A stretch of DNA of 64,000 nt from Brevundimonas sp. (GTDB lineage Bacteria > Pseudomonadota > Alphaproteobacteria > Caulobacterales > Caulobacteraceae): positions 23,095 through 87,094 of the forward strand of contig NZ_JAEMRD010000003.1 in the NCBI RefSeq assembly GCF_016463485.1, read 5' to 3'. The number at the start of each line of letters is the position of its first letter. Position 1 is the first letter of the stretch. Shown here in pieces: positions 34,664 through 44,060 of the stretch. The notes below the pieces were generated by a model. It saw only the letters and a list, made by a program, of their open reading frames with translations, did not search any database and was not told the origin of the DNA. The position numbers and the translations under genes are program-made.

Positions 34664-36295
34664 TTACCGACTGGGCTTGATGTCGGTCGTCTCGATATCC
34701 CAGGTGGTCGACGTTGCGCCTTCGTCGCGAAGCTGGAACTTGAGGACCCGCCCCTGCGGATTGACGGGCAACTCCGGCCTGAACTCGATGTAGCGGGGCA
34801 CGGCATAGTAGGGCACGCGCTCCATCAGCCAGCGGCACAGATCCTCTTCGGTCAGCGCAGCACCCGGCTTGAGCTTGGCGGTGACCTTCAGGTCGTCTTC
34901 CTGCATGTTCGACGGCACAGCGTGGACGGCGACCTGCTCGATCGCCGGGTGTGTCAGGATCGAGGTCTCCATCTCGAAGCTGGAGATGTTTTCGCCCCGC
35001 CGGCGCAGATAGTCCTTCTTGCGATCGACGAAATAGAAAAAGCCGTTCTCGTCGAACTTGCCGATGTCGCCGGTGTGGAACCACAGATTGCCCCAGACCT
35101 TGAGCGTGTCCTCTGGCCGACGCCAATAGCCCTTGAAGATGATGTCGGGCAGCAAAGGCCGGCAGACGACCTCGCCAGACGTGCCGACAGGAACCTCGTT
35201 GTCGTTGTCATCGAAGATTCGAACATCGAGCTCGGGCGCAGCCTTTCCGGACGACCCCTCAGCATACGATCCGTCATCCGGCATCGAGGTCAGCAGGCCC
35301 TCGGTCAGGCCATAGACGTTGGAGCCGATCTTTTTGGCACCGAAGCGCTCGCGCCAGATCGCCTTGATCTCTTCAGGGAAGGGGTTGCCCTTGACGGTGT
35401 GGACCTGTCCGAAACAGCGCGCCATCGCCTCGTGCTCGTCGGCGCGGGCCAGCATGGTGCCTAGCGACCCAAGGATCGACACCACCGTCGCCCCGGACTT
35501 CTCGATGGCCGGCCAGAATCCCGAGACCGAGAATTTCGGCGCGAACGAAATCGTCGCCCCGACCAGCATCACCGACACCACCCCCGTCGCCAGGGCATTC
35601 ATGTGGAACAGCGGCAGCGGCGTCCAGTAGATGTCGTCCGGCCCGAACGGCGCCGAGCGCGTCAGCATCCGCGCGAAATGGCACATCTGATTGCCGGTAA
35701 TCATGCAGCCCTTGGACGGGCCCGTCGTGCCGGAGGTGTAGATCAGGGCGTTCAGCACGCCGGGATCGGGCAGTTCGGCAAAACCGCTCTCGTCGGTCCC
35801 ACGATAGTCATCCAGCGCAGCGATGGCGAAGGCGGACCCCTTCGGCTGCTCGAACGCGCCCCGGACCAGAACGGTCTTCAGAGTCGTCAGCTGGTCCTCG
35901 ATATCCAGGACGCGCTGAAGATATTTCGCCTCGCAGACCAGCAGGGTCGCGCCGGCGTCCTCGATCTGGTGACGCAGGAACTGGCCGATCAGGGCGGTGT
36001 TCAGCGGCACACTGATGACGGAAATCTTGTTGGCGGCGATCCAGGTGGTGATCGCATCGATATTGTTGTCCAGCATCGACACGATCGGTGTGCCGGCGGT
36101 CAGGCCGAAGTCCCGAAGCACATGGGCGAAGCGATTGCTGGTCCGGTCGAACGCGCCGTAGGTGTGTTTCTCGCCGCTGAAATCCAGAAAGATCTTGTCC
36201 GGATGGGCGTCGACCGCGCGGCGCAGGGCGGCGATCGGCGTGTCCCGGGGGCCTGTGCGCCAACCCGCCTGCGTGGTGCTGTTCATCGCGTTCAT
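34664..36295 (-). CDS. AMP-forming acyl-CoA ligase, CaiC/FadD-like
   Basis: 543 residues. Motifs in order: ATP-binding YTSGTTGPSKG, YGLTEG, WFHTGD and the C-terminal hinge DRKKDYLRRRGENIS. The A10 region reads NPQGRVLK, with Arg where most family members have the catalytic Lys after Gly; GR also occurs in other members of this branch, and the following Lys may serve. It activates a carboxylic acid to its CoA thioester, the entry to the CoA part of the pathway. The start at 36295 is one of two close ATGs (the other is 36286). Confidence 0.88.
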   Translation of the reverse strand: MNAMNSTTQAGWRTGPRDTPIAALRRAVDAHPDKIFLDFSGEKHTYGAFDRTSNRFAHVLRDFGLTAGTPIVSMLDNNIDAITTWIAANKISVISVPLNTALIGQFLRHQIEDAGATLLVCEAKYLQRVLDIEDQLTTLKTVLVRGAFEQPKGSAFAIAALDDYRGTDESGFAELPDPGVLNALIYTSGTTGPSKGCMITGNQMCHFARMLTRSAPFGPDDIYWTPLPLFHMNALATGVVSVMLVGATISFAPKFSVSGFWPAIEKSGATVVSILGSLGTMLARADEHEAMARCFGQVHTVKGNPFPEEIKAIWRERFGAKKIGSNVYGLTEGLLTSMPDDGSYAEGSSGKAAPELDVRIFDDNDNEVPVGTSGEVVCRPLLPDIIFKGYWRRPEDTLKVWGNLWFHTGDIGKFDENGFFYFVDRKKDYLRRRGENISSFEMETSILTHPAIEQVAVHAVPSNMQEDDLKVTAKLKPGAALTEEDLCRWLMERVPYYAVPRYIEFRPELPVNPQGRVLKFQLRDEGATSTTWDIETTDIKPSR

Positions 36296-36492
36296 TCGTC
36301 CACCCTTGGCCCGGACGGGTCAATCCGTCGCCTTGGGCCAGGCCCACGACGCCGGCGACACGCCTCGCCTTCCTCGTCCCTGCGGCCCTGCCGTCTCGCC
36401 CTCAGTTGACCTGAAAGCCGGACAGAAGCCGGACCCCGCGCGGCAGGATCGTGCAGGCGAAACTAGCCGGGTCGCCCCGACCGGTCCAGCAA

Positions 36493-36528
36493 TATTCTGA
36501 TATTAGTCGTTCGTTCTGTTTTCAGAAC
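36493..36528. promoter_or_regulatory. Two inverted repeats upstream of the CoA ligase
   Basis: TATTCTGATATTAG (36493-36506) nearly matches the palindrome TTCTGATATCAGAA, and GTTCTG-TTTT-CAGAAC (36513-36528) is a perfect 6-4-6 repeat. They overlap the end of the reductase gene and lie about 200 bases before the ligase start. The second is in coding sequence, so its role is less sure. Confidence 0.35.
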
Positions 36529-37525
36529 TCACGATCTCGACCACGATCTTGCCGCTCGCGCCGCGCGACGCCAAGCGGGCGATCGCCTCCCCGCCTCTCT
36601 CCAGCGGATAGCGTTCCGAGACCAGCGGCCTGATACACCCCTCGGCATGGAGTGCCATCAAGTCGCGCATGTCCTGCGCCCCCGCCAGCGGGTCACGCGC
36701 CATCCATGCGCCCCAGAAGACGCCGGTGATCTGGGCGTTCTTGAGCAGGACGAGGTTCAGGGGGATGGACGGAATGCCTGCGGCGAACCCGACCACCAGA
36801 TAACGCCCCTCCCAAGCGATAGACCGGAACGCCGGCTCGGCATAGGCACCGCCGACGGGATCCAGGATGATGTCGGCCCCGTCTTCGCCGCACGCGTCTT
36901 TCAACGCCTGGGTGAAGGCCCTAGCCCGGGCCGCGTCCGACAGGTCGCGATCATACAGCACCCCGGAGTCGGCGCCTCTCGCGAGAGCGGCGTCGAGCTT
37001 TTCCTGCGACGAGGCTGCGGCGACGACCCTGGCCCCCAGCGCCTTGCCCAACTCGACCGCCGCCAGCCCGATCCCGCCCCCGGCACCCAGCACCAGCAGG
37101 GTCTCGCCTGCGCCGATTCCGGCCCGGCCCACCAGGGCATAATAGACGGTGCCGTAGGTCACTTGAAACGCCGCCGCCTCGTCGAACGGCATGGCGTCGG
37201 GGATCACGGTGCAACGATCCGCGGACACGACCACGACCTCGGCCATGGCACCGAACGGCAGGGACGCCGACACCCGCTGTCCCACGACCGGCGCCACGAC
37301 GCCGGGCCCCACGGCGCGCACGACACCCGACAGTTCGCTGCCGGGTGAGAAGGGCCGGGTCGGCCGAAGCTGATATCGGTCCTCGATCACCAGCACGTCG
37401 GGGAAATTGACACCGCAGGCATGAACTTCGACAGCGACCTGACCTGCGGCCGGGACGGGTTCATCGACCTCGTGGACCAATAGGGTTTCCGGGCCACCCG
37501 GCGTCACACTCTGAAGGGCTCGCAC
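36503..37525 (-). CDS. NADPH:quinone oxidoreductase-like MDR protein
   Basis: 340 residues with GAGGGIGLAAVELG as the nucleotide-binding motif and the quinone-reductase-like ACGVNFPDVLV near the N-terminus. There is no zinc site. I place the start at the GTG at 37525, because AGGAGA lies 6 bases upstream; an ATG-started frame from 37645 would cover the promoter repeats. It likely reduces an alpha,beta-unsaturated ketone or acyl-CoA. It is divergent from the MFS at 37765 and upstream of the CoA ligase. Confidence 0.85.
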   Translation of the reverse strand: MRALQSVTPGGPETLLVHEVDEPVPAAGQVAVEVHACGVNFPDVLVIEDRYQLRPTRPFSPGSELSGVVRAVGPGVVAPVVGQRVSASLPFGAMAEVVVVSADRCTVIPDAMPFDEAAAFQVTYGTVYYALVGRAGIGAGETLLVLGAGGGIGLAAVELGKALGARVVAAASSQEKLDAALARGADSGVLYDRDLSDAARARAFTQALKDACGEDGADIILDPVGGAYAEPAFRSIAWEGRYLVVGFAAGIPSIPLNLVLLKNAQITGVFWGAWMARDPLAGAQDMRDLMALHAEGCIRPLVSERYPLERGGEAIARLASRGASGKIVVEIVSSENRTND

Positions 37526-37606
37526 GGCAAATCTCCTATCACGTCGCGGGACTTGCAGCCCCGCTCTCGACCTATCGGGCGGCGCATCCGTGAACAAGCA
37601 AGTATA

Positions 37607-37656
37607 TTCTGGTGTTAGAACGTCGTTTCGCTTGCCGAATTCCAACCGACGTTCTA
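37607..37656. promoter_or_regulatory. Long spaced inverted repeat in a divergent promoter region
   Basis: TAGAACGTCG (37616-37625) and CGACGTTCTA (37647-37656) are perfect 10-base inverted copies with 21 bases between them, so their centres are 31 bases apart, about three helical turns. TTCT-GGTGTT-AGAA (37607-37620) overlaps the first arm. The gap lies between the reductase (start 37525) and the MFS gene (start 37765). Two regulator dimers, possibly cooperating, would fit. Confidence 0.5.
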
Positions 37657-37764
37657 GCCTTGGCGAAACAGACGCCGCTCCAAGCGCGCCCGGAGGATAG
37701 CAGTGCCCGTTAGATTCCGCACATCGGCGACGCCGGGTTCAGGCTGCAAGGCGGGTCTATAGCC

Positions 37765-39045
37765 ATGCCCACAAGCTCGACCTCGCCGCTCGCCAAGGGC
37801 GCCTGGTACACCCTCTTCATCCTGACGCTGGTCTATATCTCGAACTCCATCGACCGGACGGCGATGTCGATCCTGATCGAGCCGGTGAAGGCCGAGTTCG
37901 ACCTGTCCGACAGCCAACTCGGCCTGCTGACCGGCTTGGCGTTCGGCGTGACCTATGCGCTGGCGGGCATTCCGATGGGGTGGCTGATCGATCGGGTCAA
38001 TCGCACGAAACTGCTGGCAGCCGTCGTGGCGACCTGGAGCCTGTGTACCGCCCTGTGCGGCTTCGCCCAGAGCTATCCGGCCCTGGTCATGGCCCGGCTG
38101 GCGGTCGGGGCCTCGGAGTCGGCGGCGGCGCCCACCGCCATGTCGATGATCGCGGACCTGTTTCCCAAGAACCGCCGGTCGACCGCCATGGGCATCTTCT
38201 GGACCAGTACCGCCTTCGGCACCGCCATCAGCCTGGTGCTCGGCGGGGTAATCGCCGCGAACTACGGCTGGCGGGCCGCCTTCTTCGTCGCCGGAGTTCC
38301 CGGGCTCATCCTGGCGGTGCTCATCTTTCTGACCGTGCGTGAGCCCATCCGCGAACGTGGCCTGGACGAGAAGGCTGGAGAGCCGGCACCGTCGATGTTC
38401 CAGACCCTCAAATTCGTCTGCGCCAATCCGACCGTGTTCCATCCGTTTGCAGGCATCGGCCTGGCCTCTCTGGCCATGTCGGGCGTTCCCGTATGGGCGG
38501 CGTCCTTCCTGGTGCGGACCCAGGATTTCACCCTGCCACAGGCGGGTCTGTTGGCCGGGCTGGGGGTCGGGATCTTTGGCGCGATGGGTTCACTGCTGGG
38601 CGGCCCGCTGGGCGATGCGGTGTCGAAGCGGTGGGGCGTTCAGACCCTGCCGGCCGTGCCCATGGCGGCCTGCGCCATGGCCTGTGCATCCGGCCTCGTG
38701 TTCGCGCTGGGATCATCGCTGATCGTTGTGGCCGTCGGCTTCATCGTCTTCGAGATCGTGTCGCGCGCCTTCACCGCCCCCGCCTATGCCATTCTCGTCA
38801 CCGGCGTGGAGCCACGGATGCGCGGCGTCGTCGTATCCTCGGTCCAGGCGGTGACCAACCTGATCGGATACGGCGTCGGCCCCCTCGTGGTGGGTGTCGT
38901 CAGCGACCGGGTCGGTGGCACGAACTCGCTCAAGTTCGGCATCGCCGCAGTGATGATCTTCAGCCTGTGGTCCAGCCTGCATTTCCTGGCCGCCTGGTTT
39001 GCGGCGCGCAAATCGGAGCGGTTCGTCGAAGGAGCCACCGCGTGA
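37765..39045 (+). CDS. MFS transporter, spinster-like
   Basis: 426 residues, about 12 membrane segments, with the NSIDRTA segment and motif A GWLIDRVNRT. It is a paralog of the transporter at 2011: both have ASxSAAAPTAMSMxxD-like sequence in segment 4 and a similar FxVAGxPGL in segment 6. The ribosome site AAGGCGGG is weak. It heads the plus-strand CoA-ester operon and may carry the acid that is then activated and degraded. Confidence 0.85.
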   Translation: MPTSSTSPLAKGAWYTLFILTLVYISNSIDRTAMSILIEPVKAEFDLSDSQLGLLTGLAFGVTYALAGIPMGWLIDRVNRTKLLAAVVATWSLCTALCGFAQSYPALVMARLAVGASESAAAPTAMSMIADLFPKNRRSTAMGIFWTSTAFGTAISLVLGGVIAANYGWRAAFFVAGVPGLILAVLIFLTVREPIRERGLDEKAGEPAPSMFQTLKFVCANPTVFHPFAGIGLASLAMSGVPVWAASFLVRTQDFTLPQAGLLAGLGVGIFGAMGSLLGGPLGDAVSKRWGVQTLPAVPMAACAMACASGLVFALGSSLIVVAVGFIVFEIVSRAFTAPAYAILVTGVEPRMRGVVVSSVQAVTNLIGYGVGPLVVGVVSDRVGGTNSLKFGIAAVMIFSLWSSLHFLAAWFAARKSERFVEGATA

Positions 39046-39118
39046 CCGCCAACCCATCCCGATCCCTGAACACCCAGACCGGCCGTCGAACGACCGCCGC
39101 ACCCGACGGAGCCTGACC

Positions 39119-39913
39119 ATGGCGGATGGAGCCATCGAACGCGCGGTCCAGATCGAGCGCGTCAATCGCGTGGGCTGGGTGGTGCTGAACCGTCCCGGAC
39201 AGATCAATGCGATCAACCCTGCGCTTCGGACCGAAGCGACGCAGGCCCTGGAACTTCTGGACCGCGATCCCGAGGTCGGGGTGATCGTCATCCGCGGCGC
39301 CGGCGAGCGCGGCTTCTGCGCCGGGGCAGACATCAAGTCCCAGAGCGACGCCACCTCCCTGCCCGCACTTCGCGACGGGATGACGCCGGGCTGGATCGAG
39401 GTCCTGGACCGGGTCAGAAAGCCCGTCATCGCCGCCATTCATGGATTCTGTCTGGGCGGCGGGATCGAGATCGCCATGGCCTGCGACATCCGTATCGCGG
39501 CACCCAACGCCGTGTTCGGCCTGCCCGAAACCGGCCTCGGCCTGATCCCCGGCGGCGGGGGCACCCAGAGGCTGCCGCGCATCGTCGGTCTGGGCCGCGC
39601 GCTTGACCTGCTGCTGACCGGCGACCGGATCGACGCGGCCGAGGCGCACCGCATCGGCCTGGTCTCGCGCCTGTCGGCGTCCCCCGAGAGCCTGATCGAC
39701 GAGGTCCAGACGATCGCCGAACGCATCGCCTCCAAGCCCGCGACCGCCTCGGCCTACGCCAAGGAAGCCGCGCGCGACGGCCTGGAACTCGATCTCCGGG
39801 CCGGGCTCAAGCTGGAAAAGGACCTGTTCGTCCTGCTGATGTCCACCGAGGACCGCAAGGAGGCCGCAGCCGCGTTCAAGGAAAAGCGCCCGCCCGCGTT
39901 CACAGGGCGCTAG
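39119..39913 (+). CDS. Enoyl-CoA hydratase/isomerase (crotonase family)
   Basis: 264 residues. Both oxyanion-hole regions (GADIK and LGGGIEIA) and the two catalytic Glu positions (in GGGIE and LPETGLG) are present, so it should hydrate 2-enoyl-CoA. The ATG at 39119 lies 73 bases after the MFS stop. It is followed by the DUF35/thiolase-like pair, giving the order hydration then C-C cleavage. It differs from the crotonase at 49900, which lacks both Glu. Confidence 0.9.
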   Translation: MADGAIERAVQIERVNRVGWVVLNRPGQINAINPALRTEATQALELLDRDPEVGVIVIRGAGERGFCAGADIKSQSDATSLPALRDGMTPGWIEVLDRVRKPVIAAIHGFCLGGGIEIAMACDIRIAAPNAVFGLPETGLGLIPGGGGTQRLPRIVGLGRALDLLLTGDRIDAAEAHRIGLVSRLSASPESLIDEVQTIAERIASKPATASAYAKEAARDGLELDLRAGLKLEKDLFVLLMSTEDRKEAAAAFKEKRPPAFTGR

Positions 39914-39948
39914 ATGAACCGTCGACGTCAAAATCCAGAGGCGGAACG

Positions 39949-40344
39949 GTGAGAAAACTCCCCCTGCTCAATGCGGAAACCCGGCCGTTCTGGACCGGCG
40001 GCGAGGTCGGCGAGCTGCGGATTCACCGTTGCGACGACTGCACGCGCTATTTCCACCCCCCCGCCCCGATCTGTCACCAATGCAGCAGCCTGAACGTCAC
40101 TCCGACCCCGGTGTCGGGGCGTGGACGGGTCGTGACCTTCACGATCAATCACCAGGCCTGGACGCCAGAGTTCACCGAACCCTACGTCGTCGCCATCGTC
40201 GAACTGGAGGAACAGGCGGGCCTGCGCTTCCTGTCCAATATCGTGAACTGTGCGCCCGAGGCCGTCACGATCGGCATGCCCGTGACCGTGGTGTTCGAGA
40301 ACGTGGAGGACGTCTGGATTCCTCTGTTCGAGAGGGCCGCCTGA
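39949..40344 (+). CDS. Zinc-ribbon OB-fold (DUF35/ChsH2-like) protein
   Basis: 131 residues. A zinc ribbon with C28-x2-C31-x10-C42-x2-C45 is followed by an OB-fold. In steroid side-chain degradation the DUF35 domain of ChsH2 binds the thiolase-like aldolase Ltp2 and is needed for its activity. Here the DUF35 gene is directly followed by, and overlaps (TGATG), a thiolase-like gene, so the same partnership is likely. The start is a GTG preceded by GAGGCGG. Confidence 0.9.
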   Translation: MRKLPLLNAETRPFWTGGEVGELRIHRCDDCTRYFHPPAPICHQCSSLNVTPTPVSGRGRVVTFTINHQAWTPEFTEPYVVAIVELEEQAGLRFLSNIVNCAPEAVTIGMPVTVVFENVEDVWIPLFERAA

Positions 40345-41534
40345 TGGACAGCCGGTATCTGGAAAAGAACGTCGCCATCACCGGCATCGGCCAGTCCGAG
40401 GTCGGACGACCATCCTCGCGCTCCGCCATGCAACTGACCGTGGATGCGGCGCTGGAGGCCATCGCCGATGCAGGCCTGAACCCCAAGGACATCGACGGCG
40501 TCTGTTCCTGGCCCGGCGACAACTCCAACGGCTCGAGCTTCTCGCCCGTCGGTCCCCTGTCGGTCATGACCATGCTGGGGCTGAACTGCAACTGGTTCAG
40601 TGGGGGCTATGAGGCGGCCGGGCCGCTGGCCGGGGTCATGAACGGCGTCATGGCCATCGCGTCGGGCATGGCGAACCATGTCCTGGTGTTCCGTACCATC
40701 ACCGAGTCCAGCAACCGCACCAGTGGCTCCAAGGATCAGAGCCTGGCAGCCAAGTCCGGCCCGCGAGACGGCAATTTCATGTGGCAGTGGTGTACGCCGT
40801 TCAACGTGCTGTCGGTCGTCAACATCACGGCCATGTACGCGGCCCTCCACATGGAGACCTATGGAACCACGCCGGAACAACTGGCTCAGATCGCCCTGAC
40901 CACCCGGCGCAACGCACAGCTGAATCCAAAGGCCGTCATGCGCAAGCCCATGACGATGGATGACTATTTCGCGTCGAAGATGATCTCGACACCGCTGCGG
41001 ATGTTCGACTGCGACGTCCATTGCGACGCCTCCACCGCCATCGTCCTGTCGCGCCGCGATATGGCGAAGGACCTGCGTCATCCGCCGATCCGCATCGAGG
41101 CGATCGGCGCGGCGATGAACCAGCCCTATCTGTGGGACCAGGTCGACCTGACCGCCAACGCCATGCCCGACGCCGCCAACGCCATGTGGGCGCGCACCGA
41201 CCTGAAGCCCGCCGACGTCGATACGGCTCAGCTCTACGACGGCTTCAGCATCCTGACGATGATGTGGCTGGAGGGGCTCGGCCTGTGCCCCAAGGGACAG
41301 AGCGGCGCCTTCGTCGAGGGCGGCGGGCGCATCGCGCTGGACGGCCAGCTGCCGCTGAACACCAACGGCGGCCAGCTGTCGGGCGGACGCACCCACGGCA
41401 TGGGCTACGTCCATGAGGCCTGCACCCAGCTGTGGGGACGCGGCGGCGAACGCCAGATCCGCGACCCGCACGTCGCCGTGTGTGCGGCCGGCGGAGGACC
41501 GCTCGCCGGCAGCCTGCTGCTGGTCAAGGACTGA
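40344..41534 (+). CDS. Thiolase-like protein (SCP-x/Ltp2-like), probable CoA-thioester aldolase
   Basis: 396 residues, thiolase fold. The N-terminal nucleophile Cys of true thiolases is missing: the segment reads SGGYEAAGP. The late motif QLYDGFSI, with the Tyr seen in Ltp2-type proteins, and FDCDVHCDAS are typical of SCP-x-like thiolases. With the overlapping DUF35 gene this suggests a retro-aldolase that cleaves a beta-hydroxyacyl-CoA into a ketone (or aldehyde) and a short acyl-CoA, as Ltp2 does in steroid degradation. The substrate here is unknown. Confidence 0.85.
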   Translation: MDSRYLEKNVAITGIGQSEVGRPSSRSAMQLTVDAALEAIADAGLNPKDIDGVCSWPGDNSNGSSFSPVGPLSVMTMLGLNCNWFSGGYEAAGPLAGVMNGVMAIASGMANHVLVFRTITESSNRTSGSKDQSLAAKSGPRDGNFMWQWCTPFNVLSVVNITAMYAALHMETYGTTPEQLAQIALTTRRNAQLNPKAVMRKPMTMDDYFASKMISTPLRMFDCDVHCDASTAIVLSRRDMAKDLRHPPIRIEAIGAAMNQPYLWDQVDLTANAMPDAANAMWARTDLKPADVDTAQLYDGFSILTMMWLEGLGLCPKGQSGAFVEGGGRIALDGQLPLNTNGGQLSGGRTHGMGYVHEACTQLWGRGGERQIRDPHVAVCAAGGGPLAGSLLLVKD

Positions 41535-41582
41535 AGATCATTCGGGGAGCGCTCGTGCGCCGCCGACGACAAGGAGAACGAG

Positions 41583-42551
41583 ATGAGCCTCTACGACCTG
41601 CTGCTGAGCGGCGACCTGATGGTCCACGACGCCGACCATACGGCCGAACAGATCGTCTCCAAGCTGGAGATCCACGGTCACGCCAACTGGCGTCAGGCCT
41701 TCCCCGGCCATCCCTATGTCGCTCACTTCCTGCGGGTGCATAAGTCGCTGGCCGTCTCCCCGACGCGGGTCGAGCCGCAGGGCCATCTGGACTTCCCCAA
41801 CCACGGCGACCCGATGTTCCCAGGGTTTCTCAAGAGCCTGGAGGATTTCCAGGGGCCGTGCCGTCCGATCAAGACCCACGCCACCGTCCTGGTCTCCGAC
41901 AATATCGGCGGCGTCGTCGAACACCTGCTGAGCAAGAACCAGCCCTTTCGTCTGGCCCAACTGACGCCCGAGATGCCGTTCGACCGCCTGTGGGTCGGCT
42001 GCACGCCGGAGAACCCGGTCTATGAGCCCTCGGTCGACGGCGGTCTGTGCATCGAAGTCATCCCGCTGGCGGCGATCCAGATGCCGGCCGACGCCTTCAG
42101 CAATCCCCCGCCCCGCCCGCGCGATCCCAAGCCGGGTGACATGGTCCGCGTCGTCGGCCGGGGTTTCCTGGTTCGCGATCTGGACGACGTCCTGCGCCGG
42201 CTCGACACCAACCTCGATCTCCAGCCGGCGAGCGCGGTCCAGCAACTGGACGGCGAGGGCTACAAGGTCGCCCGCATCGGGTTCAACCTGGGGACCAGCG
42301 CGACGCTCGACGTCATCCAGCCGACGCAATGGGACAGCCCGTCCGGCCGTTACCTGCATAACTGGGGACCGGGGCCCCACTATATCCGTATCTCGGTCAA
42401 CGGCCTGGACGCCAAGGCCGAACGCCTGACCGCTTTGGGCGTGAAGTTCGAGCGGATCGAGGACTGCCAGGCCGTCGGCGGCGCACTTCTGCGCGTCGAT
42501 CCGGCCGAGCTCGGCGGCGCGATCTTCGAGTTCTGCGAAGATCGGGGTTAG
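41583..42551 (+). CDS. Two-domain VOC (glyoxalase/bleomycin-resistance fold) protein
   Basis: 322 residues, probably two vicinal-oxygen-chelate modules (about 30-165 and 185-318). I do not see the full set of Fe ligands of extradiol dioxygenases, so dioxygenase activity is doubtful; isomerase, epimerase or lyase roles are possible. AAGGAGAACGAG precedes the ATG. It follows the aldolase-like gene and precedes an AhpD-like gene by 4 bases, so it is in the same operon. Confidence 0.7.
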   Translation: MSLYDLLLSGDLMVHDADHTAEQIVSKLEIHGHANWRQAFPGHPYVAHFLRVHKSLAVSPTRVEPQGHLDFPNHGDPMFPGFLKSLEDFQGPCRPIKTHATVLVSDNIGGVVEHLLSKNQPFRLAQLTPEMPFDRLWVGCTPENPVYEPSVDGGLCIEVIPLAAIQMPADAFSNPPPRPRDPKPGDMVRVVGRGFLVRDLDDVLRRLDTNLDLQPASAVQQLDGEGYKVARIGFNLGTSATLDVIQPTQWDSPSGRYLHNWGPGPHYIRISVNGLDAKAERLTALGVKFERIEDCQAVGGALLRVDPAELGGAIFEFCEDRG

Positions 42552-42555
42552 CGAA

Positions 42556-43092
42556 ATGGCCCGCGTCGCCCCCCTCCCCCTCGACAGCCTGTCGGATCCC
42601 TTGCGCGCCGCGATCGCTCGGGGGACGGCGACGCGGATGCTGTCCAACACCCTGCCGGTCCAGATTTGGGCCCGGCGTCCGGCCGCCGCCAATGCCTGGC
42701 TCGAAACGATGGCGGAGATTCACGAGCGCGGCGTCCTGCCCGAGCGGCTGCGAGAACTGGTGCGGCTCAAGATCGCCTCGATCACGACCTGCCCGGTGTG
42801 CCAGATCGCACGCAAATCCGACGATGTGTCAGAAGCCGACATCGTCGCCTGCAGCGACTGGTCCGACCCTCGCTTCAGCCCACCTGAACAGGCCGCCCTG
42901 CGATTCGCCGAGCTGTTCGCGGGCGACTATTTCTCCATGGGTGACGAGGTCTACGACCACCTGCGCGAACATTTCAGCGAGGAACAGATCGTCGAACTGC
43001 ATCTGTTCAGCGGCCTGATGCTGGCCGGCGGCCGCATGACCTATGTCCTCAAGGGCTACGAAGACACGAGTTCCGGGGAAACGCCCTCTTGA
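42556..43092 (+). CDS. Carboxymuconolactone decarboxylase/AhpD-like protein
   Basis: 178 residues, all-helical. It has a CxxC (TCPVCQIA) as in AhpD-like proteins, but not the following His of the AhpD motif. The family contains decarboxylases of gamma-carboxymuconolactone and peroxide-reducing proteins. The N-terminal part resembles the larger carboxymuconolactone decarboxylase group. The stop overlaps the next start (TTGA). The role in the pathway is open. Confidence 0.75.
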   Translation: MARVAPLPLDSLSDPLRAAIARGTATRMLSNTLPVQIWARRPAAANAWLETMAEIHERGVLPERLRELVRLKIASITTCPVCQIARKSDDVSEADIVACSDWSDPRFSPPEQAALRFAELFAGDYFSMGDEVYDHLREHFSEEQIVELHLFSGLMLAGGRMTYVLKGYEDTSSGETPS

Positions 43093-44057
43093 AGGCCTAC
43101 TTTTCGCGCCTTTCGCCCAATGTGCAGGGCGCGATCTGGGTGCTGCTGTCGGGCGTGACCTTCGTCACCATGACCACCCTGGTAAAGCATCTCAGCGGCG
43201 ACTACCCGTCCCACGTCCAGAATTTCTACCGCCAGACCGGCTCGCTGATCGTCGCCATCCCCTTCATGCTGCGCAGCCCGCGACAGGTGCTGTTCGTGCC
43301 GCGCTCGACCATGCCGGCGCTATTCCTGCGGTCGCTGCTGGCCACGGTCGGGATGATCCTGCTGCTCTATACCTACGAGGCCATGCCGATGGCCGAGGCG
43401 AACGCCCTGTCGTTCACGCGGCCGCTCTGGGTCGTGCTTCTGGCGGCGATCTTCCTGCGCGAAGTCATCGGCCCGAGCCGGATCGCGGCGGTCCTGATGG
43501 GTTTCGTCGGCGTGATGATCATCATGCGGCCTTGGGCTTCGGGGGTCGCCATCGGCTGGCCCCACCTCGCCGCCCTGGCTTCGGCTCTCTGTCTCGCAGG
43601 CACGATTACCGGCGTAAAATCCCTGACCCGGAGCCTGTCCGCGAGTTCGATCCTGGTCTGGTCCAGCATCATCGGAGAACTGCTGGCTCTGCCCTTTGCC
43701 CTGGCGGACTGGCGCTGGCCCAGCCCGGGCGACCTGATCCCCCTGTTCCTCATCGGCCTGCTGAGCGCCGCCAACCAGGTGCTCTTCATCAAGGGCATGG
43801 CGGTGGGCGAGGCCGCCGTCCTGGCCCCCATCGACTACGCACGGCTGGTCCTGTCGGTGATTGCGGGCCTGTTGGTGTTCGGCGAATGGCCCGATGTGTT
43901 CACCTGGCTGGGTGCCGGGGTCATCGTGGTCTCGACCCTCTACATCACCATCCGCGAGATCCAGTCCAAGCGGGCCAAGACACTGGCCATCGACGCGGGT
44001 CAGCCGGATGCCTCAACCCCGCTGGGTCTGGACACGAAGGCCGATCGGACGCCCTGA
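43089..44057 (+). CDS. EamA/DMT-family membrane transporter
   Basis: 322 residues with about ten membrane segments in two EamA repeats (first about residues 12-145, second about 155-300). The start is a TTG that overlaps the TGA of the upstream gene (TTGA), so it is made by coupled translation. DMT proteins usually export small metabolites. Here it may release an overflow product. It ends 3 bases before the stop of the convergent SDR. Confidence 0.8.
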   Translation: MKAYFSRLSPNVQGAIWVLLSGVTFVTMTTLVKHLSGDYPSHVQNFYRQTGSLIVAIPFMLRSPRQVLFVPRSTMPALFLRSLLATVGMILLLYTYEAMPMAEANALSFTRPLWVVLLAAIFLREVIGPSRIAAVLMGFVGVMIIMRPWASGVAIGWPHLAALASALCLAGTITGVKSLTRSLSASSILVWSSIIGELLALPFALADWRWPSPGDLIPLFLIGLLSAANQVLFIKGMAVGEAAVLAPIDYARLVLSVIAGLLVFGEWPDVFTWLGAGVIVVSTLYITIREIQSKRAKTLAIDAGQPDASTPLGLDTKADRTP

Positions 44058-44060
44058 CGC

